Of a DNA stretch of 64,000 nt, positions 57,908-64,000 are shown piece after piece. Below the pieces are notes generated by a model, which had not been told where the DNA came from, made no database searches, and saw nothing but the letters and a program-made list of their open reading frames with translations. Origin of the DNA: Candidatus Latescibacterota bacterium (lineage in GTDB: Bacteria; JAAXHH01); NCBI GenBank assembly GCA_022821085.1, contig JAJEEG010000006.1, positions 1,261,330 through 1,325,329 on the forward strand. Direction: 5' to 3'. Both the position numbers and the translations under genes were made by a program. Numbering within the stretch: the stretch's first letter is position 1; each line of letters starts with the position of its first letter.

Positions 57908-59017
57908 TCACTCGGTACGTTGGTCTGTCTCTTGCTCACCGGACTCCGGCGACAAATGAATCGTCCGGGTGGGGAAGGCCATCTCGAGTCCGAGCGATTC
58001 GACGATCTCCATGATCTTCAGGTTGACGTCCTCCCTGATCCGCAGGTAGTCGGCCCACACCGTCGTCGCGGTAAAGTAATAGACCATGATGTCGAGCGAG
58101 TTCTCTGCAATCTCGTTGAAGCGCACGAGCATGGTCGATTCCTGGCTGACCTCGGGATGGGTGCGTAGCAGTTTTTCTATCCTTGAAACCGCCTCTCGCA
58201 TCAGGTCCGACGGCGTATCGTAGGTGAGTCCCACCGTGATCCACACCCTGCGGAACGGACGGGACGAGATATTGTCGATCACGAATTCCGCCAGCCGGTT
58301 GTTGGGGATGACGACGAGGGTCTGTTCGAAGGTTCGGATCCGGGTGCTTCGGAACCCGATGCTTTCCACCACGCCTTCGATCTCCTTGTCCGGCGATACG
58401 ATCCAGTCTCCCGCCACAAAGGGCCGGTCGACCAGCAGCATGATGGACCCGAAGACGTCGGCCAGGGTCTTCTGGGCGGCGAGGGCCACGGCCAGGCCGC
58501 CGATCCCCAGGCCGGCCAGCAGGCCGGACACCGAGTAGCCCAGGTTCTGCAGGATCATGAGTGCGGCGAGGATCCATACCATGATCTGCAGCGCCCGTTC
58601 GACGAGAGGCACGAGGTGGTCGTCCAGGGTCGTATCCGTCTTGTGCGCCCACGCCTTGAGCATCGATGTAAAGACGTTGACGCATCGAAAGATCATCCAG
58701 GCAGTCAGGAGGGAAAAAGGCACCCAGAACCCGGCCCGCAACACCCCCATGACCATCTCGGGCGGACGCAGGGTATAGATGGTGAGGTAGAGACCCAGCA
58801 CGACGATCACCCATTCGAGGGGTTTCTCGACCGCCATGATCAGCATGTCGTCCAGTTGGGTCGTGGTAACGCGGGCCAGCCGTTTGGCGGCACGGGTCAT
58901 CAGGTGCTTGAACAGCCATTTTACGATGAAGGTCCCCAGGAGAATCGCGAAGGCGATACCGAGTTCCTGGCCTGACCATTGCCATGACTGTTCAAGGAGG
59001 TTTGCGAGGGTATCCAT
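57908..59017 (-). CDS. Small-conductance mechanosensitive channel (MscS family)
   Basis: A 369-residue membrane channel. The pore-lining helix GLGIGGLAVALAAQKTLADV (residues about 165-185) and the following FGSIMLLVDRPFVAGDWI segment are MscS-like. Four or five hydrophobic helices precede it, and the C-terminal cytoplasmic domain has the conserved IPNNRLAE. The ATG at 59017 has AAGGA upstream; an in-frame ATG at 59068 adds a charged leader and is less likely. It is convergent with the rhamnonate-dehydratase-like gene. It opens on hypoosmotic shock in known members. Confidence 0.92.
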   Translation of the reverse strand: MDTLANLLEQSWQWSGQELGIAFAILLGTFIVKWLFKHLMTRAAKRLARVTTTQLDDMLIMAVEKPLEWVIVVLGLYLTIYTLRPPEMVMGVLRAGFWVPFSLLTAWMIFRCVNVFTSMLKAWAHKTDTTLDDHLVPLVERALQIMVWILAALMILQNLGYSVSGLLAGLGIGGLAVALAAQKTLADVFGSIMLLVDRPFVAGDWIVSPDKEIEGVVESIGFRSTRIRTFEQTLVVIPNNRLAEFVIDNISSRPFRRVWITVGLTYDTPSDLMREAVSRIEKLLRTHPEVSQESTMLVRFNEIAENSLDIMVYYFTATTVWADYLRIREDVNLKIMEIVESLGLEMAFPTRTIHLSPESGEQETDQRTE

Positions 59018-59188
59018 AGTTCCTTCCTTCCCGCCGGAGCCGGTACTTCCGGCATTTTTTTGTCGCATCGCCGGCGCCGATGCATATATTTCAAGGGCTG
59101 TATCTTAACGTATGGCCCGTGAAGTGTCAAGGTGAGGCCATCCGGTCGGGACGGCCCGGCACGGGGTACATCAAGAAGGAGGAAGGGT

Positions 59189-61402
59189 GTGTCGACGCGC
59201 GCCACGGTCTTGTTTTTAACGGCCGTATTCATCGGTTTGACCGCCGTACTTTGCGACGGCTCCGGGATTCCGGAACCGCCCAAATATACGGGAGATCTTC
59301 CGGAGCTCCAGTCGCGTGGCGTCGTCCGCGTCATCGTCCGTCCGGACGCTGTCGACCATTTGCCCCGAAACGCGGAACCGGTCGAGCTCGACCATGACAT
59401 CGCACGGGGCATCGCCGAATCGCTTAAGCTGGATTTGCGGCTCGTCACCGTAGAGGACCACCAGTCCATGGTCGACAAGCTCCTGCTGGGCGAAGGCGAC
59501 CTCATCGCCGCGAATCTCACGGATACACCGGAACGGATGGCGAAAACGGCCCTATCCGTACCCTATCACTTTGTCGATGAATACCTGATCGTCCCCGCCG
59601 GCGAGAGCGTCCCGGACAGCCTCGAGGACCTGGACGGCATGGAGATCAGCGTTCGAGCGTCCAGTGCGTACTACCAGACGCTGCTGCAATTACAGAAGCA
59701 GGTGCCCGGGCTGCGCATTAACACCGTGCCTGAAACCATGCTGACGGAAAGCATCATCGACGGGGTCGCTCGCGGCGAGTACGAGGCGACGGTCTGCGAC
59801 AACAACTTGTGGTACGCCGTGGCGAGTGCGTATGACGAACTGGCCGCGCCGCTTGCGCTGTCGGAAAACCGCGAGGTCGTCCTGCTGATGCGGCCCGGCG
59901 ACGATGCGCTCAAGGAGAAAGTCGACGAGATCCTGCTGGCCCGGCAGATATCGCCCAGCCGCGACCGTGTTTACACCGATGACCTGGACGGATTGAAAAA
60001 ACGCGGCCGGCTGCGTATGATCACGCGGAACAACGCGCTGACCTACTTCATCCACCGCGGCATGCAGGTCGGTTACGAATATGAACTCCTGCGCGAATTC
60101 GCCAGGCGGAACGACCTCCGGCTGGAAATCGTCATACCGGACGACCACGCCAAACTGCTCGACTACCTGAACGAGGGAAAGGGAGACGTCGTCGCCGCGG
60201 CCATGACGATTAACGAAGAAAGGGCGGCCGCGGCCGCGTTCACGAAGCCGTACAACGAAGTGGAGGAAGTGGTGGTCGTGCGCTCCGACGAAGAGGGCAT
60301 TTCCGGTTTCGAGGATCTCGCCGGACGAACGGTGCACATCCGCGGCAGCTCATCGTTTCTCGCACCGGTCCGCGCCGCCGCGGATTCCGTGGAAGGCCTC
60401 GAGATTGTCGAGTTGCCTGGCGACGTCGAGACGGAGGAGATCATGTTCGGTGTCGAGGACGGCACCTACGACGTGACCCTGGCGGATTCGAATCTGCTGG
60501 AGGTGGAACAGGCTTACGGACACGACCTCAAGGCCGCGTTCAGCATCGGACCCGCGTCCCTGGGATGGGCCGTGCGCAAGGATAATCAGGCGCTGCTTGC
60601 AGCCCTCGACCGGTACATCGGACAGGAGAAGCGGGGACTATACTTCAACCTGATGCGCAAGAAGTACTTCGAGAACATCCGTACCATAACCAAGTCCAAG
60701 GACTCGCTGCGGGTCGACCTGAGCGGACAACTGTCGCCATACGACGATCACGTGAAGAGATTCGCCGGCCATTACGGCCAGGACTGGCGTCTGATCACCG
60801 CGCAGATGTACCAGGAATCCAGGTTCGATCCGGACGCCGTGAGCTGGGTCGGCGCCCAGGGGCTCATGCAGGTGATGCCGGCCACGGGGGAGCAGATGGG
60901 ATTCACCGAACTGCATGACCCGGAGGAAGGAATCCATGCCGGGGTCAAGTACATGGACCATCTCCTGGGCCGGTTCGATCCGAAGCTGCCGATGGAGACA
61001 CGGGTGCACTTCGCGCTCGCGTCCTACAATGTCGGGTACGGCCATCTCCTCGATGCCCGTCGCCTGGCCAGGCAGAAGGGATGGGACGCCAACCGGTGGT
61101 TCGGCCACGTCGAAGAAGCCATGCTGCTCCTTTCCAGGCCCGAGTATTATAGCCGGGCGCGGTACGGTTTCTGCCGGGGTGGGCAGCCGGTACACTACGT
61201 CGAGAACATTCAGCAGTACTACGACGCCTACCTGGAAGTGCTCGCCTCCGCCAACCCGGTTCGAACCGACGAATCAGCCCGCCCGGAACCGCTCGCGCTC
61301 GACCGAACGGTCCGACTGTCACCACACGCGCTCGACCGAACAGTCCGACTGGCCCGCCCGGTCCAGACGGACGACACGACCGAACCCACCAGCCCGAAAT
61401 AG
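59189..61402 (+). CDS. MltF-like lytic transglycosylase with two SBP domains
   Basis: A 737-residue periplasmic protein. After an N-terminal signal/anchor (about residues 1-25) come two solute-binding-protein type 3 domains, at about 30-245 (GVVRVIVRPDA) and 265-490 (GRLRMITRNNALTYF). Then comes a transglycosylase SLT domain (about 520-690), with the catalytic Glu in MYQESRFDPDAVSWVGAQGL and MQVMPATGEQMGF. Known MltF has one binding domain. Start is GTG at 59189 with AGGAGG five bases upstream. The C-terminal tail is a repeat-derived DRTVRL stretch. It should cleave peptidoglycan under control of a bound ligand. Confidence 0.88.
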   Translation: MSTRATVLFLTAVFIGLTAVLCDGSGIPEPPKYTGDLPELQSRGVVRVIVRPDAVDHLPRNAEPVELDHDIARGIAESLKLDLRLVTVEDHQSMVDKLLLGEGDLIAANLTDTPERMAKTALSVPYHFVDEYLIVPAGESVPDSLEDLDGMEISVRASSAYYQTLLQLQKQVPGLRINTVPETMLTESIIDGVARGEYEATVCDNNLWYAVASAYDELAAPLALSENREVVLLMRPGDDALKEKVDEILLARQISPSRDRVYTDDLDGLKKRGRLRMITRNNALTYFIHRGMQVGYEYELLREFARRNDLRLEIVIPDDHAKLLDYLNEGKGDVVAAAMTINEERAAAAAFTKPYNEVEEVVVVRSDEEGISGFEDLAGRTVHIRGSSSFLAPVRAAADSVEGLEIVELPGDVETEEIMFGVEDGTYDVTLADSNLLEVEQAYGHDLKAAFSIGPASLGWAVRKDNQALLAALDRYIGQEKRGLYFNLMRKKYFENIRTITKSKDSLRVDLSGQLSPYDDHVKRFAGHYGQDWRLITAQMYQESRFDPDAVSWVGAQGLMQVMPATGEQMGFTELHDPEEGIHAGVKYMDHLLGRFDPKLPMETRVHFALASYNVGYGHLLDARRLARQKGWDANRWFGHVEEAMLLLSRPEYYSRARYGFCRGGQPVHYVENIQQYYDAYLEVLASANPVRTDESARPEPLALDRTVRLSPHALDRTVRLARPVQTDDTTEPTSPK
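61294..61351 (+). repeat. 33-nt-period repeat in the MltF-like C-terminus
   Basis: cgcgctcgaccgaac is repeated 33 bases apart (61294 and 61327), with a matching tail to gtccgactg. In frame the copies encode ALDRTVRL units near the end of the protein, outside the SLT domain. Confidence 0.85.
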
Positions 61403-61421
61403 CACACAGTCGGAGCTTTTT

Positions 61422-62795
61422 ATGAATTCCGACGTCCGAGACCCGACCCGCCAGGAACCCTGGCAACATCTCCAGGCGCTCATCCAGGCCGAATCGCGGC
61501 ACGTGTTGCCTTCCTATATCGGGTCGCTTACTGCCACTGAACTGACGTTGGCTGTCTCGCGCCTGAGCCAGGAAGAGCACACCCGGTTGCTCGGACTCCT
61601 CTCGCCCCAGGACGCGGCCGAGCTGATCGACCAGATCGAGGACGTGCAGGCGGTCGACCTGATCGAGGACCTTCCACCGACCGAAGCCGCGGCGATCGTG
61701 GACGAGATGTACAGCGACGCCCAGGCTGATCTGCTCGGAGATCTCAAGGACGAGGACGCGGAAGCCATTCTCGAGGCGATGCCGGACGAAAGGGCCGAAG
61801 AAGTCCGGCAGCTGCTGCAGTACCCGGCCGAAACGGCCGGCGGTATCATGCTGACCGAGTTCGTATCCTATCCCGTTGATTGCTCCGTGCAGGACGTGAT
61901 AGAGGACCTGCGAAACCGGCACGATGAATACGCAGGTTACGACGTGCAGTACCTGTACGTATCGGACGGGGCGAAGCTGTCGGGCGTGCTGCGTCTGCGC
62001 GACGTGCTGATGGCCCTGCCCGGACAGCAACTCACCGAAATCATGGTGGAAGATCCTGTGCGCGTCAACGTGCTTACGCCACTTGAGCAGATGCGCGACC
62101 TCTTCGAGACCTACACCTACCTCGGGCTGCCGGTCACGAACGAAGAAGGCAGATTGGTCGGCGTGGTACGGGCCGCGGACGTGCAGGAAAAACTGACGGA
62201 ACAGACCGAAAGCGAGTTCCTCAAGACAAGCGGCATCGTGGGCGGCGAGGAACTGCGCAGCATGCCCGTCCTGACGAGGTCCTCGCGACGGTTGTCCTGG
62301 CTCAGCGTCAACGTCGTCCTGAACATCCTGGCCGCGAGCGTCATCGTCTTGTACCCGGACACCCTGGAAGCGGCGATCATCCTGGCGGTCTTTCTTCCCA
62401 TTATATCGGACATGAGCGGGTGCTCGGGCAACCAGGCGGTCGCGGTGAGCATCAGGGAACTGGCCCTGGGGCTCGTACGGCCCGGGGAGATCCTGCGCGT
62501 CCTCGCCAAGGAGGCCTCCGTCGGCCTCATGAACGGCGTGGTCCTCGGCGCGTTGCTCGCCGGCGCCTCCCTGTTGTGGCAGGGGAATCCCTACCTGGGC
62601 CTCGTCGTCGGAACCGCCCTGGCGGCCAACACGCTGCTCGCGGCGTGCCTGGGAGGGTGCATTCCGCTGGCGCTTCGCGCGATGAAAGCCGATCCCGCGC
62701 TGGCGTCCGGCCCCATGCTCACGACGGTAACGGACATGTGCGGCTTCTTTCTCCTATTGAGTCTCGCGCAGTTGGTGTTGCCGAAACTGGTCTGA
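61422..62795 (+). CDS. mgtE: Magnesium transporter MgtE
   Basis: A 457-residue Mg2+ channel. The cytoplasmic N domain is built of helical repeats (DLIEDLPPTEAAAIVDEMYSD, DEDAEAILEAMPDERAEEV). Two CBS domains follow at about 135-260 (VQYLYVSDGAKLSGVLRLRD, YTYLGLPVTNEEGRLVGVV). Five C-terminal helices include the pore segment FLPIISDMSGCSGNQAVAVS. I chose the ATG at 61422, 20 bases after the transglycosylase stop; the frame upstream lies inside that gene. The acidic N domain and CBS pair sense cytoplasmic Mg2+ in homologues. Confidence 0.94.
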   Translation: MNSDVRDPTRQEPWQHLQALIQAESRHVLPSYIGSLTATELTLAVSRLSQEEHTRLLGLLSPQDAAELIDQIEDVQAVDLIEDLPPTEAAAIVDEMYSDAQADLLGDLKDEDAEAILEAMPDERAEEVRQLLQYPAETAGGIMLTEFVSYPVDCSVQDVIEDLRNRHDEYAGYDVQYLYVSDGAKLSGVLRLRDVLMALPGQQLTEIMVEDPVRVNVLTPLEQMRDLFETYTYLGLPVTNEEGRLVGVVRAADVQEKLTEQTESEFLKTSGIVGGEELRSMPVLTRSSRRLSWLSVNVVLNILAASVIVLYPDTLEAAIILAVFLPIISDMSGCSGNQAVAVSIRELALGLVRPGEILRVLAKEASVGLMNGVVLGALLAGASLLWQGNPYLGLVVGTALAANTLLAACLGGCIPLALRAMKADPALASGPMLTTVTDMCGFFLLLSLAQLVLPKLV

Positions 62796-62810
62796 AAAAG
62801 GAATTCAAAC

Positions 62811-64000
62811 GTGCATCCAGGTGTTACCCGCGTCATAGGCAGCCTGCGCAAGGCGGGCCAGTTCATCGGCAGCGAGATCTGGCACATCAACACCCGGGAG
62901 CTGTCCAGGCTGCACGCGCTCCTCGTGCGCGCCGCCAAGACGATGATCTTTCTGTATCACCAGTTCTGGGAGGACCGCCTGTTGACCCGGGCCTCGGCGC
63001 TGACCTTCTCGAGCCTGCTGGCTCTTGTGCCGCTGCTCGCTATCGTCTTTACCCTGTACCAGAGCCTGGGACTCTACGTGGACTTCGAACCCACCCTGAG
63101 AGAGTGGTTGAGTCCACTGGGCTCCGACGGCGACATCGTCGCTACCCAGATCATGGATTTCCTCGCCAATGCCCAGACGGGAACCCTGGGATACATAGGA
63201 TTGGTGGTGCTCCTATTCGCGGTCCTGGGCATCCTGGCGAATATCGAGGAATCCTATAACGACATCTGGCACGTGCGGCGCATGCGAAGCTGGAGACAGC
63301 GCCTGGTGAGTTACCTGGCGCTGCTGCTCATCGGACCGCTGATCATTGTGGGCGTCGTGACTTTCATGGGCTCGTCTAACAGTATCGCCTTACTGGCCAA
63401 CTTCGAAAGGATCGCGGGCTTCTCGCCCCTGTCCGTCCTGCTGATCGGACTCTTCTTTTCCCTGATCATCTGGTCGGTACCCAATACCAGGGTTTCCATA
63501 CGGGCCGCCCTGGTCGGCGGTATGATTTCCGGTTGCGGCTGGATTCTGCTTAACCGGTTATTCGCCCAGTTGATTGCGGACACGACGCAGGCGGGGGCGC
63601 GGGAGATCCTGTTCGCCGGTTTCGCCGCCCTGCCGCTGTTTCTGATCTGGCTGTACCTGGGCTGGGTGATCCTGCTGCTCGGAGCGATCCTGGCCCATTC
63701 CATCCAGAACGTGGGTATTATGGAGTGGAGACAATCGGAACGGGTCCACGGGACGGCGCTGCGAGGCTACATCAACGTCCTCGCCTTCCTCTACATCATC
63801 CGTAATTTCGTGGAAGAATACAGGCCGACCAGGCTGGACCGGCTGTCCGGACAGACCGGGGCACCGGAGAACGTACTTGACGAGATGTTGTCGGCCTACG
63901 TTGACTCAGGACTGCTTTCGCGCAAATCGGGGTACCATATCACCTACACGCCGGCTACCTCGCCGGAGGACATACCCCTGCGTTCCCTCCTGAACGTACT
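62811..64000 (+). CDS. YihY/BrkB (RNase BN-like) membrane protein, 3' truncated
   Basis: An open frame of at least 396 codons running off the window, starting GTG at 62811 with AAGGA eight bases upstream and 16 bases after mgtE. It has the YihY/virulence factor BrkB pattern: RASALTFSSLLALVPLLAIV, then IWHVRRMRSW, VSIRAALVGGMISGCGWILL and AALPLFLIWLYLGWVILLLG. Six helices are expected. A cytoplasmic C-terminal region of about 80 residues is seen before the cut. Despite the old name it is probably not a nuclease. Its function is unknown. Expression with mgtE is likely. Confidence 0.9.
   Translation, partial: MHPGVTRVIGSLRKAGQFIGSEIWHINTRELSRLHALLVRAAKTMIFLYHQFWEDRLLTRASALTFSSLLALVPLLAIVFTLYQSLGLYVDFEPTLREWLSPLGSDGDIVATQIMDFLANAQTGTLGYIGLVVLLFAVLGILANIEESYNDIWHVRRMRSWRQRLVSYLALLLIGPLIIVGVVTFMGSSNSIALLANFERIAGFSPLSVLLIGLFFSLIIWSVPNTRVSIRAALVGGMISGCGWILLNRLFAQLIADTTQAGAREILFAGFAALPLFLIWLYLGWVILLLGAILAHSIQNVGIMEWRQSERVHGTALRGYINVLAFLYIIRNFVEEYRPTRLDRLSGQTGAPENVLDEMLSAYVDSGLLSRKSGYHITYTPATSPEDIPLRSLLNV

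Noticed and set aside
60915-61421. Upstream extension of the mgtE frame
   Set aside because: It is inside the transglycosylase SLT domain; MgtE homology begins at 61422.

Overview
The window is a GC-rich, densely packed bacterial chromosome segment with 51 protein-coding genes, two of them cut by the window ends, and one tRNA. LPS biosynthesis and export genes (kdsA, kdsB, lptB, lptA-like, lptC, an LpxL-type acyltransferase), sigma-54, a lipoprotein-like LptC and a periplasmic lytic transglycosylase mark a Gram-negative didermic organism. Three phytanoyl-CoA dioxygenase (PhyH) proteins, an FCB-style MacB/FtsX permease, HEAT-repeat fusions, a sulfatase and a multihaem cytochrome suggest an uncultured lineage such as Latescibacterota, Poribacteria or Gemmatimonadota. 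That assignment is inference; no rRNA is present to test it.

Layout. 1-2.6 kb: the end of a TRAP transporter binding protein, then a coupled PhyH/beta-propeller pair. 2.6-13.4 kb (minus strand): one long apparent operon gatC-kdsB-kdsA-acyltransferase-lptC-lptA-lptB-rpoN-hpf-hprK-ptsH-ptsI. It joins Kdo and LPS supply and export to sigma-54, ribosome hibernation and a regulatory phosphotransfer chain (EI, HPr, HPr kinase) with no sugar permease in view. 13.4-15.6 kb: a UvrD/PcrA helicase. 15.8-19.2 kb (plus): a GHMP sugar kinase resembling plant L-arabinokinase, a divergent GalU-like nucleotidyltransferase, and an RraA-like protein. 19-29 kb (minus): MFS-HEAT fusion, sodium/solute symporter, pyruvate kinase, an atypical isoleucyl-tRNA synthetase and a zinc metallopeptidase. 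29-33 kb: a sulfatase, then an ECF sigma factor coupled to an anti-sigma protein carrying a bactofilin-like repeat domain. 33-41.6 kb (minus): two-subunit NAD-type formate dehydrogenase, phosphoesterase, leucyl aminopeptidase, FmdB zinc ribbon and GlcF. 41.9-45.4 kb: a DapA-type aldolase, a tartrate/isopropylmalate-type dehydrogenase, a HEAT/zinc protein and an FAH-type hydrolase, which look like sugar-acid or hydroxyacid catabolism. 45.7-46.8 kb: a five-haem cytochrome and tRNA-Phe(GAA). 47-59 kb: a MacB-like permease, a PhyH-HEAT fusion, a three-gene ABC-2 exporter, a methyltransferase/YdcF overlap pair, a PhyH plus rhamnonate-dehydratase-like pair, and an MscS channel. 59-64 kb: an MltF-like transglycosylase with two binding-protein domains, MgtE, and the start of a YihY/BrkB membrane protein.

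A recurring oddity is short tandem-repeat expansion. Units of 9, 15, 18, 21 and 33 nt extend linkers or tails of unrelated proteins, and units of 15, 16, 19, about 26 and 40 nt lie in leaders and intergenic DNA. No CRISPR array, insertion sequence, prophage or rRNA was seen. The strongest candidate for something undescribed is the arabinokinase-like/GalU-like pair; next are the sigma factor with its bactofilin-domain anti-sigma protein and the HPr-kinase chain inside the LPS operon.
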